From Gentiana macrophylla (taxonomy: Eukaryota; Streptophyta; Magnoliopsida; Gentianales; Gentianaceae): DNA of 64,000 nt. The position numbers were made by a program, and so were the translations under genes. Shown piece after piece: positions 19,091 through 30,962 of this stretch (position 1 is its first letter; every line of letters starts with the position of its first letter). Below the pieces are notes generated by a model. That model saw only the letters and a program-made list of their open reading frames with translations, ran no database searches and was not told the DNA's origin. Where the stretch lies: contig CM047817.1 in assembly GCA_026214975.1 (NCBI GenBank), forward strand, positions 62,342,407-62,406,406, written 5' to 3'.

Positions 19091-20380
19091 TAGGGCTGAG
19101 CAAAATGACCAGTAAACCAATTCAAACCGTAAATCGATCCAAACCTATCTGAATAAACCAAACAAATAAAAACCAAATTTGGTTTGGAACCAAACTGAAT
19201 TGCATTGGGTGTGTTTCGGATATTTTTTATTATACCCAATCCAAACAAAACCAATTTTTTTATACATTAATTATATATATATATATATATATACCCATTA
19301 CCCAACCGATCCAATATAACCCAATTTTTTAATCATTTTACTATGTTGTTTTGGTTGTGAAAGATACTCATGGTGTTTTGATCATTTGTTTTTGTCAACA
19401 TTCAGTCTTTTGCTCTTTTGATGTAAATATGTAAATCAGTAAATATATGTATGTAAGTATGCAACTATGAAGAATTGATTGTAGCTGAATTATATTGTAA
19501 TGTTTTGTTAGAGTGACTCCAATGGGGGGATTTATCCCCCCTCTAAAACTAATATAGAGGGAGTAACCCACCTTTAAGCCACAGTGGCTCCCAACCCAAC
19601 ACCCTATCCCTAAATAAAACTAAGACTCACCCTAAATATGAAGGGCCTGCTAACATGAACAGTAGCACCATTTATCTCTCTTTTTACCCAATAAATTAAT
19701 TTCACACATCAATATCATTTATATAATAATGCGTTATGTATCGAGTAATGATACGGGCACAACGGTAGTATCACAACGGTGATATACATCATTGAAAAAA
19801 ATTTATATATACTATTTTTTCCATAAAAAAATTAATCTGTCCAAATATTTATTTTTTTATTTTGAACTCTTTTTGTGTACGGATACGACATCTTTTATTT
19901 TTTTACCGTTGTGCGACGTATTCAAATATCACTTTGTAAGCATAAAATATTTTTAAAGGGATGTATAGAGGTTGCTTATTGGAATGAATTATTTTTGGGT
20001 GTTGAAAAAGTGTAACTGAAACGGAAAACGATATATTTGGAGGGTGTAATTGGGTGTAACCATTGGGGTCACTCCTTGTTAGTTGGATTAAGTTTTTTTA
20101 TTTTTTATTTTTATTTTTTTTTATCATTTTGGTTTTTTAGTTTGTATGTAGCTATTTAGAGTTTATGTAAAAAATGTTGGTCTTGTCATATTTTTTTAAA
20201 GATTAGGCCTGTTAAATCCAATCCAATCCAATCCAATCTAAACCGAAACCAATTCGAACCAAACCATTGGGGTTGACTTCGTTTTGGTTTGGTTTGGGGA
20301 ACGAATCATGGCGCCCCAAACCGACCCGAGTCTTTCAAAACCAATCCAAACCTACCCAAACCAACCCAAGCCCAGCCCTA
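19091..20380. mobile_element. hAT-type non-autonomous element (1.29 kb) with 8-bp TSD
   Basis: The inverted ends TAGGGCTGAGC and GCCCAGCCCTA differ at one position, and the flanks are perfect 8-bp duplications AATAATAT (19083-19090 and 20381-20388). TAGGG ends plus 8-bp duplications fit the hAT (Ac-like) superfamily. The subterminal regions are rich in AACCAAACC/GGTTTGG words. There is no transposase frame. A second MITE is inserted at 19511-20075. Confidence 0.85.
19511..20075. mobile_element. MITE nested in the hAT element
   Basis: The ends GAGTGACTCCAATGG and CCATTGGGGTCACTCC form a 15-16 bp imperfect inverted repeat. The flanks share TTGTTA(G) at 19505-19511 and 20076-20082, a 6-7 bp target duplication. 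The interior is AT-rich and non-coding. Superfamily not assigned. Confidence 0.7.
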
Positions 20381-20458
20381 AATAATATCATGACTTATGT
20401 TAGAAAAATAAACAAGCCCAGCCCTAAATAATATCATGACTTATGTTAGAAAAATAAA
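20367..20458. repeat. Tandem duplication of the hAT element's right end (2 x 46 bp)
   Basis: The unit begins CAAGCCCAGCCCTAAATAAT and is repeated without a mismatch at 20367-20412 and 20413-20458. It includes the terminal inverted repeat, the target duplication and 24 bases of flank. Confidence 0.9.
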
Positions 20459-21396
20459 CAAGCGTACCAATAACATAACTAACCATTAATATTACAATGT
20501 CCCTGGAGTGCGTTACAAACGACAGTACAGTATACACACTAAAACATGCACTTTCCAGAAGCACAAGATACCTAATAACAACTATTGTTACACGTGGTAG
20601 TTGTTAAGCGAAAAGCAAAAGTCGGGAACATAACTGACCCATGTAAGGGTTGTAGTTTCCATGTTATAAAGCGTACTCAAAAGTTAATGGTTCTATTATG
20701 CAAACTAACCATTTTGTGATATTAGAGCGCAAGAGTTTATAGCACAGTTATTTCTACCAAGGTTTCATATGGCTAGATCACTGACGACTTCACAGGTCAT
20801 ATGTTTTGAGTCTCCTTCCCTTTAACCTTCTTCCTTGAACTTTGGAGAATTTAGAAATTTGTGGATGGTGTGCTTTTAGCAAATTTGCAATGGAGAATTT
20901 GGTGGTGACAGGACTGTATCAAGTTTATTAGCACACACATTAGTGAATAAAAAGCTTCTCTTGAACCGAAGAGGTCAGAAGATGCCTCTATGATACCCGA
21001 TGCATTTGCGATTTCTTCACCGCTAACTTTGTTTTTGGGCTGAAACTGCTTCTCTTTTCACCAAGCTGAGAGGCAGGAAGTGATGAATCCACACCATCAA
21101 AAGAACCACCTTCAATACTCTTAGGGGTCTTTGATGCTATAATTTCTTCTTTAGTGTACGATTTCACGATAGGGCAATTTTTTCAGTGTTTCCTTGGAAT
21201 GTTTTCTCATAATGCTTCACAAAGCAGATGACGGGCTTTTGTTGATTCTTCTTTCAATTTCATCCGTCAAGGGAGCATTCTACGAAGGTAAGATAAATGT
21301 ATGGAGTAAATTTAAGTTCAAAAAATATGAAATAAAAACAAACACGGTGAATGGTATGTCTTTCATATATATATATATATGTGTGTGTGTGTGTAT
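20459..21396. other. Intergenic stretch with weak minus-strand exon signals
   Basis: No confident gene. A minus-strand open stretch at 20990-21284 is listed separately. A (TA)n(GT)n run at 21366-21394 borders the LTR that starts at 21397. Confidence 0.4.
20990..21284 (-). pseudogene. Possible exon remnant of an unidentified gene
   Basis: On the minus strand a TTCGTAG acceptor-like site at 21285 is followed by NAPLTDEIERRINKSPSSAL, then a stop. Further on another frame reads EEIIASKTPKSIEGGSFDGV to a stop near 20990. The amino-acid make-up looks protein-like, but I recognise no family and the two parts are out of frame. It could equally be chance. Confidence 0.2.
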
Positions 21397-21819
21397 TGTT
21401 GGTCCCAGAGAAGGGTGAAAGTATAGTCAGAGGAGGTGGGGAGTGAATGACTATACTAGAGTTTCAAAAACTTATTTTAAAAGCTTTTGGGCAGCGGATA
21501 AGTCCATTCTTAAAAATTTGTTTCAAAGTAGTTCAAGCATGCACAGAGTATGAATAAAATGCAGTAAAGAAATGCTGTAAAGTAAAGTGCAGTAAGTAAA
21601 TGAACACAAAGGTTTATAATGGTTCAGGGTGATGTAATCCTTTAATCCACTTTTCTCCAGTGATGATTGGAGGAATTCACTATTGTCTTTCACCAATACA
21701 ATAGTTATGATTGTCCTTGGCTACACAAACCTCACAATCTCAAGACTATCACTTCCTCGACTACAAAAGTTTCGTGACTCGCCTTCCACACTTTGCTCAT
21801 TGAGAACACATCCTTCACC

Positions 21820-22734
21820 CATAGTTATCGGACCGGTCCGTCCGGGCGGTCGAACCGGTGGTTGGCCCGGCCCGGGACCAAAACCGGTCCGATTCAAGAA
21901 TCTGACCGTTCAAGGAGTTGAACCGCCCAGAACCGGAAGACCCGACCGTCGAACCGCGACCCAGCCGGTTACGAAGCAATCCGGTCCATTTTTGATAAAC
22001 TTCAGCCTTTTAGTCTTTTATACCAAAATATTAAATGGGAAAAGAGGCTGGGAGCCCTAATCGACATTGACCGATTATTTTTACCAAATATTTCTACTTT
22101 AGCTTCTTGTTCATCATCAAAGATCAAACTGATCAAAGTGATTGATCCAACTTCAAAGTCTTCGTGCCACACAACTCAATACTCAACAGGTAGTTTCAAT
22201 TTCAAGTTTTAATCTTTTCTTTTCTTATTTTTCAAATTTCTTTTGGATGTCAAAGCTTTTTTGACCTTCAATTTCAAGTTGTTCGAACTTCGACTTTGAC
22301 ATTTCTGTCTCTTTGTTTTTGGTTAAAGGTAAAAATTTTATATAACCAAGGTATGCAAAATACAAGAGATTACATCCTAATCAAATTTTAGTACTAAACG
22401 TACACCTACACTAGTGTTGAAAAGAGGTTAGATTTGTTGATTCCAAGCTACATAAGACCCCTGAGGTTATATGCAACAAGAAACAACAGCCACTAAACAC
22501 ATAACAACACCCACTAAGTGCAATATTTATTCAAATAACAAGGGTATTCAACTACAAGTCTACAACTATAAAGATATGACCACTTTAACTACAACCTCCC
22601 AAAAGTAATCTTTAGAACAAGAATACTCTAAAAGTACTGCAAATTACAAACTACAGAACCAAAATTTACAAATCCAAATAAAATAAATTTGCACTTCTAC
22701 AAGTTTCCTTTCATAGTCCAACATCATAACAAGG

Positions 22735-22792
<58 letters not shown>

Positions 22793-23543
22793 TATACCCC
22801 TTGACATTTCTGTCTCTTCAATATATATGTGTGTGTATATGTATATATATATATATATACCCCTTGTTTTGATGTTGGACTATGAAAGGAAACTTGTAGA
22901 GTGCAAATTTATTTTATTTGGATTTGTAAATTTTGGTTCTGTAGTTTGTAATTTGCAGTACTTTTTAGAGTATTCTTGTTCTAAAGATTGCTTTTGGGAG
23001 GTTGTAGTTAAAGTGGTCATATCTTTATAGTTGTAGACTTGTAGTTGAATACCCTTGTTATTTGAATAAATATTGCAGTTATTGAGACAAGAGCAGAGCA
23101 CATTAACAAATGTAAATGGTTATTGAGAGCAAAGGGTTAAAACTTGTAAGGAACTTTGATGGTTTTCCATTAGTATCGTAGTGTGTTTTGGTATTAAAAA
23201 CGTTTTCACTTGTATTTGTTATGATTTGGATGTTGGAATATTTTGGAATTGATTATGGTTGTCAAATTTTAGTTTTTTATTTATTTTTATGTATGAAAAT
23301 ATTAGGGGTCAGAGTCCATAAGGACAAGTTTTAAACTTAAATGGTTGAGAAGGACAGTCACTACACGTGTTACTACATTTTTGTACATGTGTTACTACAT
23401 GTTTGCCCTTCTCAACCATTTTAGATTAAAACATGTCCTTAAGAACCTTTAACCTAAAATATTATTATGTTGTGATCCACCGGTTGAACCGGTGACCCGA
23501 TAACTTTTCCGGGTCGATGACCGGACCGGGTCTGATAACTATG
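21820..23543. mobile_element. GC-ended inverted-repeat DNA element inside the TE-H LTR
   Basis: The ends CATAGTTATCGGACCGG and the complement of CCGGGTCTGATAACTATG form the terminal inverted repeat, with GGACCGG and AACCGG words in the subterminal 150 bases. Flanks CCTTCACC and CCTTTAGC match at six of eight positions, suggesting an 8-bp duplication that has decayed. There is no transposase. The interior contains the long hairpin at 22519-23077. Confidence 0.7.
22519..23077. repeat. Long near-perfect inverted repeat (hairpin)
   Basis: The left arm, about 22519-22795, and right arm, about 22820-23077, are reverse complements over roughly 258 bases with only a handful of single-base differences. 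They start TGCAATATTTATTCAAATAA and end with its complement. Each arm includes a (TA)n run and a CACACATATACCCC word next to the short loop (TTGACATTTCTGTCTCTTC). The loop sequence also occurs at about 22296-22316. A transcript would fold into a long double-stranded stem. Confidence 0.9.
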
Positions 23544-24752
23544 CCTTTAGCAGCTATCACTTCAAGGGTGCAATTCATTCTCAGACAATCTGATTCAATT
23601 GCTTCAGTTTGGTGTGAATTGGATTCACAGAGGGATGATCAGACTCAGTACTCGATGTGGATTTGATGCTCTGTTATCTGAGTTAGATGTGCTAGATTTT
23701 TCTTTTCAGTTCAAAACGAAGGCTTGTGAAATTGACAGAGTTTCAGCACTTTGATTTTTCTGCGTGTGTTCTCTCTTTGTTTTTCAGTCAATACCTTCTA
23801 TTTATAGCCTTGATTTCCTTGTTTCAAAAATTCATCCGTTGGCTATTTAATTCTCAGAATCATCCTTGATTCTGGCTTGATTTAATATTCCTTGATTTTG
23901 GTGATCCAGATTTTCTTCAAACGTTCATCATAAAATCCGTTCTTGATTGATTCTGTATCAATTGCTTGATCTTCGATTTAATTATATTGCAGATATCATG
24001 AGTATCAAATTTTACTTACTTGACTATTGTGATCATTACTTCACCATTGAGATACTCTTCACCGTCGTTCCTTTAGTCAGCCGGTAGAACTTTCTCTTAG
24101 CCGGTTTGCTGTTTTTCCTTCTTCATTGATTCTTGATGTCCAATGTATATTTGTACTTCACTGATCCTTGATTTGTGTGAGATCAGTGTACACCATATTA
24201 CAAGAATAGATTCCATCACTTGTAAAAAGTCTTAGACTTACCCAAGGTCATCACAGACTTCCCTAGTTGTAAGTCAGTCCATAGGTCTTCACTTTACTGA
24301 GCTGATTCCTTGGCTGTCTGCACTAAGCTGCTCCAAACTTTTTATTGAGCCGTCCTACCAGTCTATTACAGTGCCCGTCTAACTGAACTTATACAACATG
24401 TCAGACTTCTAAGTAAAGCTTATACAAACATTACTGCTCTTTTAGACATATTTTAGGCTTTCTATAACAGCTAGTATGGCCATCATCAAAATAATAAAAT
24501 GTTCATAACAATTTTCCCCTTTTTGATGATGCCAAAACCCTCATAAGTCTGAATATAATGTCAAACACTTAAAGATAAAAATTAGAATAAGACTCAACAA
24601 TTTTATTCATCCATAAAGGGCGTAAAGATGTTCAAGCAGAATAGTGAAAATTGTTACATTCTACCTTTTTCTCTAGAATCCTGATGCTTTTCCTTGTGCT
24701 TCCAATGCCTTTACCTCTAGAACTCTCAGGCTTATCACTACCTTCCCCCTTT

Positions 24753-26573
24753 TGTTAGGTGTGATGCCCGAAAGACAATTTTTGTAATTGTTTTATTTAA
24801 TAAATGAAATGATGTTATTATTCATATTTATTATTCTCATATTCACCGATGTGACAATAGTATTTACACTACAGAAAACCCTAAAGTATATCGTTTATGT
24901 AATCACTTAACTCAGTGTATGAGATATACACAGGAGGATTGAGTTAGTGAAGATGTACTTAAAATTCAATTAGCCCGTAGTGAAGTTAATCGAGAGTATC
25001 GGGTCTCTCCTTTAACATGCTATTAATGCGCCTGAACACAATAGTGTGATTGTCTTATCCGACTTTCGTTAAGAAGAGAACCTAATGGGGCATTTATATA
25101 TGATAAATATATCGATAGTAAGTGGACCGATTTGATTAGAGTTCACGATATAATTCCGTAATCGAGAAGTCTTATCGAATCAATGGATGATCATATTTAT
25201 GGATATATCTTAATCCCGAGGTGATCACGCCATCCGCTTGAATCGCATGAAGTTTGACTTGACGGTTAAGGATTACACCGAGTCCGTGGTCCGAATTACC
25301 CCATCTTGGCATTGTAATCGATTGAGTGAGTAGTCCGTGTTATCACGAGATACGAATCCATTCCTTCCATTTATGGAAGTAGATAGACGCCTCCACTATT
25401 TGTTAATCCTAGAAACCGATCGATCGTATGCGAGTTCATATTACACTAATTAGCTACCAAAGGAGTTGTATGATTTAATCAATCACTAGGGGTTAATGGT
25501 AAATAAGGATAAGAGGTTCTAAAAGGGTTAACGGTAACTTCCCGATTTATAATGAATAATTTATGGAGGATTAATCCATATGTAATGATTATATCAATGG
25601 ACGCTTATTATTATTCTCGTGAGGAGATAAATATAATCTTATAATCGGAGTAGTGCAGTCACGGGATTATGGTGGCATATTCCTGTGATTGATTTATCGA
25701 ATGTAATTATTCTATAATTATTTTTTGATTTATCGGAGCCGCTGATTATAAGTCCATGGTCCCCGACGTGCCTCCTAATATAGCATAGCTATTCTCGGAT
25801 GTCGAATCCTAATAATATTAATTTAGTTCTTGTTGGACTTTATTATAACGATATGTGAATTAATTGTTTAGTGGACTATTAAATTAGTTGGGCTAAATAA
25901 TTAAATATGTGGAAAAGACATTTTCCATAATCTTGGCCCAATTATTGTGTGATGGCAAAATTAATATTGACTAGGTCAATATTTGATAATTTCGCCCCCC
26001 TCTTATTTTTATGGAACAAGAAATTATTTTCTTGTGTATTAATAAGACATGTGCATAAAATATTTATTGGATAAATATTTATGGTAAATAATACAGATAA
26101 ATATTATTCTAGATTTGTTCTAGAATATTATGGAATTATCTTTTATTTATTGGATTTATTTTATTAGCAAAATAAAATCCTTGGAGGCTAAGTTTTACTC
26201 TCCTATATAAAGAGAGTTCTCCCAAGCCTTAACACGCATAAAAATTTCGGCTATCACTCTTAGAGAGGAGATAGATAAATTTCGGCCAAGAGGGTTGAGG
26301 AGAAATCTTGGAGATTTTTCCGGGTAGCATATCGGAAGGGTTCGAGTCGAGAATTCCTTCCACCGGGAGTTGCTTGGATCACACGTACGGAAGATCGTGG
26401 TGCTCTTCACATCTTCTTACATTCATCCTTTTGCGGTTCTTCAACTTGAATTTCGAGATTCAAGAGGTATGATCTACATCCCTCTTGTAGATATAGATCT
26501 AGTTGTTTTATTACGTGTATTATATAGATCTAGATCCTTAAAATCGCTTCCGTTGCGGATGATATTACTAACA
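24753..26573 (+). mobile_element. Solo LTR of the TE-K family (1.82 kb, perfect TSD)
   Basis: It starts TGTTAGGTGTGATGCCCGAA and ends ATTACTAACA. The flanks are perfect 5-bp duplications CCTTT (24748-24752 and 26574-26578). It matches the LTR that begins at 57999 (TGTTAGGTGTAGTTCCCGAA), including the TATA region TCCTATATAAAGAGAG. No internal sequence is present, so it arose by LTR-LTR recombination. It splits the TE-H extra ORF. Confidence 0.92.
26203..26210 (+). promoter_or_regulatory. TATA box of the solo LTR
   Basis: CTATATAA in TCCTATATAAAGAGAG is conserved at the same place in the TE-K LTR (59305-59312), as expected for the U3 promoter. Confidence 0.6.
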
Positions 26574-28344
26574 CCTTTTTGGTAGCATCATTTCTCTCTT
26601 CCAGAATCTTTTTTGTGGCCTCAGACACTGTTATGATTGTGTCAAGATGCTGGATGACATGATCCAGACTACTGTCAATAGCCTGAATCTATTGAGAGTA
26701 AGTTTCCAGTGTGTCAATTACTGGGTTAAGCCTGTCATGAACTGCACTTTCTAGGTTCTCCAGATTTGTGTGGACATGCTGTGTGATCATTGAATTCAAC
26801 TGACTTAGAAAATCACCTTGCTTTTCTATCACAGCATCTTGAACCTAAATGTGGCTGAGCATAGACTCAATCTTCTGCTCCTTGGAGGTATAGCTACTTC
26901 TCAGTGCTGTTTGAAGATTTTCCCTACTGAGAGATTGTCTTTCCATGTCCACAATTAGAGGGTTAATGTCAAGATTAAATGACCTGTCTGGATCATCAGT
27001 GGAAGGTTGTGCATGTGCTGGTGCCGTTGCATCAGCTGGTTCTTCTTCACTTTCTTCTTCAATCTCTTTGTCATATAGAGATTGTTGAGGGTTGTTAAAT
27101 TCTTGAAGTCATGGCTGGGACTTTGCTTCTTCTTCATCTGATGCAGCTTCAACTTCCTTAGCTGTCATTCCTCATTGATCAATGCTGGGGGTCCTTGTTG
27201 AGTCTGCTGGTGATGCTCTCTCAGCTGGTCCTCTCGGGTGCTATTCACCCCCAGCCTTACTCCTTTGAATAACATCCCGAAGTGTCAGATTATCATCAGA
27301 ATCTTCTCTTTCTTCTTGATCATCAATGTGATGATCATCTTCTGCCTTTTCCTCTTCATTTTCATCTTCAATTGAGGTCAGATGGTAAGCTTCCTCATCT
27401 TCTTCCTCTTCTTCTTCATCATAAATTGTTATTGGACGTTCAAAAATTCTTGGTCCTCCAACATTTCTTCTTACATTCCTTGTGCTGTATCTTGTCCTTC
27501 TCCTAGATCCAGAGCCACTTTCCTCAGCTTGTTTCCTTTTCTTGTCTTCCTTTACATAAGTAAACACACTTTTGCCTCATTCAATTTGTGCAGTTGAATG
27601 GGTTTTACCTTCGTCTGATTAAACAGAAATTTTAGAGGAATGCAATAGGATTTCCTCTCCCAGAAAAGACCTTTCTTCTGTTGTCCTTTCTTTGTTGACA
27701 ACTTTCCAGTATTAATTTCCCGTTGTATTTGCTCCTTCAATCTGTTGAAAAAGAAAATTGACCAGTTGAACTCAAGGCCCTGATATATAATGGCCATAAG
27801 TTTGGTCCTTACTTACGTCATGCCATGCATGGATCTTTTCTTCCATTCAATACTTTTTGATGATCAAGTGAGCAAATTCTTCGAACGGCTACTTAAGTGC
27901 CAATCTTGCATAGTTATATTTCTTGGCTGTAAGATTGGGATTCTTGGCCGTCTCCGTCCAGAATGTATCAGTGTTGATTTCCAAATTCTTTATCTCCGAG
28001 GGTCCAGTTTTGGAGATTTTGAGACATCTATTGAGTAGACCTGATGTGATTACCAGTTCCCTTCCAAACATATTGCTTGTAATGCTGCCCGGTGATCCTT
28101 TCCTCTTTCCTGGAACAGATTTTGCATTTTGCCAGAACTAAATTATGGTTTCATAGCAAATTCCGTTGATCGGGAGATTGAGGAAGGTCATCAACCCCAG
28201 GTTAGTACACCCATCTACCAAACGGTGAGCTTGGGGGTCGTTGTTGCACAGTGTGAGATAGTGCTCGGGTCTGAAGAATGACCCGGTTACAATAGATTTC
28301 TCGTACTATTTTCCAGACATAGTGATTGAGGAATGTGAGGCCAT

Positions 28345-28984
28345 TTCTGAGATTTTTGAGAGAAAGTTTTGAAATTTCTTGAGGAAATGGGTTTAAGAAT
28401 TTCAAAGATAGCGTAAAGAGTCCAAGGAAAACCGAAGTGTTGATTATATAATGGAGATATGTGAGTGTGAACGTGGTTGAATATGGAGAGATTTTTGTGG
28501 AGTAATGGCGTGATTTTGTGTATATAAATCACGGTTATTGTGTGTAGTGGGAGAGTGGATTGAGGCAAGTAATGATAGTGCCCAGGAATCGAGGCATTTC
28601 CGTCATTCTCTTGTCAAATAATAACATCCATACAGTACCCCTTGTGTCTGATTAAGTATAATACACGTGTGTAATCTTCACAAAATAAAGCTCTGTAAAT
28701 CTCTGATTTTCCACATGTTTAAAAACTGAATCATTTCACACTTCACTTCGCTGTTTTCCCATAGCATTTAACGGCTGAGTGACTTGGCTGATCACTAGGC
28801 CAATGAAGTGGCCTGTTTACTGAGCTATTGTAACAAAACAACTGTTCCTAACAATCGTTGAAGTTAAATTCGCTGGTACCAGTGCCTTACCTGCCAAGTG
28901 AGCGCACCTGAAATGGCAAAGGTTCAGTCAGCTGATGAAGTCACTTCGCTGATTACTCCAGTTAGCTGCTCCTTGTAACTTAAT
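28345..28984. other. Spacer between extra ORF and RNase H of TE-H
   Basis: No coding text was recognised. It presumably holds the leader of the extra ORF. Gene-less repeats of the GCTGAGTGACTTGGCTGATC type occur around 28770-28830. Confidence 0.4.
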
Positions 28985-29754
28985 CCATTTCAATCATTCC
29001 CAACTCAGTTCTTAACTTACAAAATCTTTCAAGACTGAGTAGTTTTGTAAAAATATCAACCAATTGATCTTCTATAGAAATGTACCTCAAAATTACATTT
29101 CCTTTCTTAACATGATCTTTGAAGAAATGATGTCTTACATCAATATGCTTTGTTCTTGAGTGAAGTACTGGATTCTCTGTAATTGAGATTGCACTTGTGT
29201 TATCACCATGATAGGAATTATCTTTTCTTCAACTCCATAGTCTCTTAGCTGTTGTCTGATCCAGAGTACTTGTGCACAACAGCTACCTGCTGCTATATAT
29301 TCTGCTTCAGCTGTTGAAGTAGATATGAAATTCTGATTTTTGCTAAACTGTGATACTAGTCTGTTACCTAGCATTTGACAAGTTCCTGAGGTGTTCTTTA
29401 TATCCACTTTACATCAAGCATAATTTGAATATGAATAAGATATCAACTTGAATCCACCATCTTTTGGATACCAGATTCCAACATTTATTGTCTGCTTCTG
29501 ATATTTGATGATTCTTTTTGCTGCTAGCAAGTGAGATTCTTTTGGTTGTGATTGAAACCTTGCACATACTCCTACTGCAAATGCAATATCAGGTCTGCTT
29601 GTAGTTAAATAAAGTAGAGAACCAATAATTCCTCAGTATAGTTTTTGATCTGCATCCTTCCCATTTTCGTCTTTCCCAAGAACAATCCTGGCACACATTG
29701 GTGTTTCTGATGCGCCACTTGTGTCCATTCCATACTTGTGTATCAATTCCTTTG
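28985..29754 (-). pseudogene. TE-H RNase H and C-terminal reverse transcriptase
   Basis: The minus strand reads [35 protein letters not shown] (RT connection), [36 protein letters not shown] (RNase H) and EDQLVDIFTK near 29045-29080. It aligns phrase by phrase with the RNase H of TE-I (35205-35752). It is cut off at 29754 where TE-J LTR sequence begins, so the YVDD part is missing. Confidence 0.75.
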
Positions 29755-30962
29755 TGATTAATAAAAGCAATTTTGTTATTATATATTTTGTTTATCTTTA
29801 TGAACCAATTATATTATTGAATATATAGTAACGTCCCAAGTGTCAAACTGTGAAAGAGAAATCATAATAGTGATTATGGTTGATGAGATCTCGACTCACT
29901 TTAATAAGTTTGATACTTAAATGTCTCTAGTCGTATGTGCCGTCAAACGGGACATTGATGCTATGATTAGATTAACACGTATTGGATGTCTTCTTTCTTT
30001 TCAGGATAACGGTAGATCTCGACTATCAAAGTGTAGAGACACTTGGACTGTACGTGGACGTATACTAGAGAATGCGTACATTAGACTGGCCCACTTACAC
30101 TAAGTGTCGCAGTATGTGGCAGTTCTGTAATTATCCTGAGACCGGAGTCTTCATGGCATCACGGTGCGGATTGTCATGCTTTGACACTATTGAGGTTTCC
30201 CTTAGCCATGGGGCAATCATGCGGTAGTGCTCGGGTGTAATATTGAAGCATGGGTAGGATACATTTTGTTCGTCTGGAAATCGCATATCCTATGATTAGG
30301 AGTAAATATCCGAAATGGCCTTCTTATAAAGAATGTCTAGCTCTCGTGAATCTTTGCAAAGTGGAGTGAATGAGTTATTCCGAGAGAGCGTGATATCCAG
30401 ATTATAAGATAAGATCATTGATGTACTGACACTCTAGATACGATCGTATGGATATTATTACAGCGATAGGATTCTATTTACACTGTTTCACATGAAATGT
30501 AGTAGTCATTGCTTTTGACTCTTTCAATGATTGGGGGTCACGGTGTGTTGCTAAACGCTATTCCACGATCGCTAGGTATGAATGGAATTTTTGTAATTTG
30601 CACTTTAAGTCTACGGCCAACATATTCGAATGCCTATCGGGTAACACACACACATAAGAACAACTAGCCGGATTAAAATGTGGTTATAGTGATAACCGAT
30701 TAAGGAAAGTTTATCTCGACTATAAAGTGTTATAGTGATTAAATTAATATGACGGTATTTATTTATTATGAATAAATTAAATACAAGATATTAATTAAAG
30801 AATATTCCAGATGCCAATTTATTGGCATATGGGGCACATGTGTCTAGTGTATAAGATACCCTTGGATTGTACAATTTAATTAATGGTATTATCATATATT
30901 AATATATTAGATATTAGTTTATTTGTGAAAAATAGATTTATGGTAATAAGATAAAGATAGTC

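Larger units (their letters stand above)
21397..24510 (-). repeat. TE-H 3' LTR, interrupted
   Basis: It starts TGTTGGTCCCAGAG and ends TTCATAACA on the + strand. It is followed by ATTTTCCCCCTTTTTGATGA, the complement of a polypurine tract, so it is the 3' LTR of a minus-strand element. The start TGTTGGTCCC is shared with the TE-I LTRs. Net length is about 1.38 kb after removing the insertion at 21820-23543. The part from 23744 matches 61726-62482 base for base over most of its length. Confidence 0.8.
24530..28344 (-). pseudogene. TE-H extra ORF after pol (SIRE-type, unknown function)
   Basis: The minus-strand ATG at 28344 begins MASHSSITMSGK. The frame, with occasional stops and shifts, runs through INGICYETII, FWQNAKSVPGK, ITSNMFGRELVITSGLL and LKISKTGPSEIKNL, then a basic-acidic middle (GSGSRRRTRYSTRN; a DEEEEEEDEE run; 27241-27567). 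A C-terminal heptad-rich segment (26600-26960) has VIEKQGDFLSQLNSM and LETYSQ, suggesting a coiled coil, and it ends beyond the solo LTR with GKGIGSTRKSIRILEKK near 24690. Its place between RNase H and the 3' LTR is where SIRE-like copia elements carry an extra, sometimes env-like, gene. No transmembrane segment was noticed. Confidence 0.6.

Noticed and set aside
21683..22060. Pro/Gly/Arg-rich frame of 125 codons
   Set aside because: It translates the GGACCGG subterminal repeats of the DNA element and crosses its boundary.
22689..23030. 113-codon + strand frame with a Tyr-Ile run
   Set aside because: It reads through the (TA)n and one hairpin arm; no protein character outside the repeat.
27282..27597. 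Leu/Phe-rich + strand frames opposite the acidic region
   Set aside because: They are antisense shadows of the Glu-rich stretch of the TE-H extra ORF.
29921..30103. Small frame repeated at 49470-49742
   Set aside because: Both lie in TE-J LTRs; the repetition reflects LTR identity, not a gene family.
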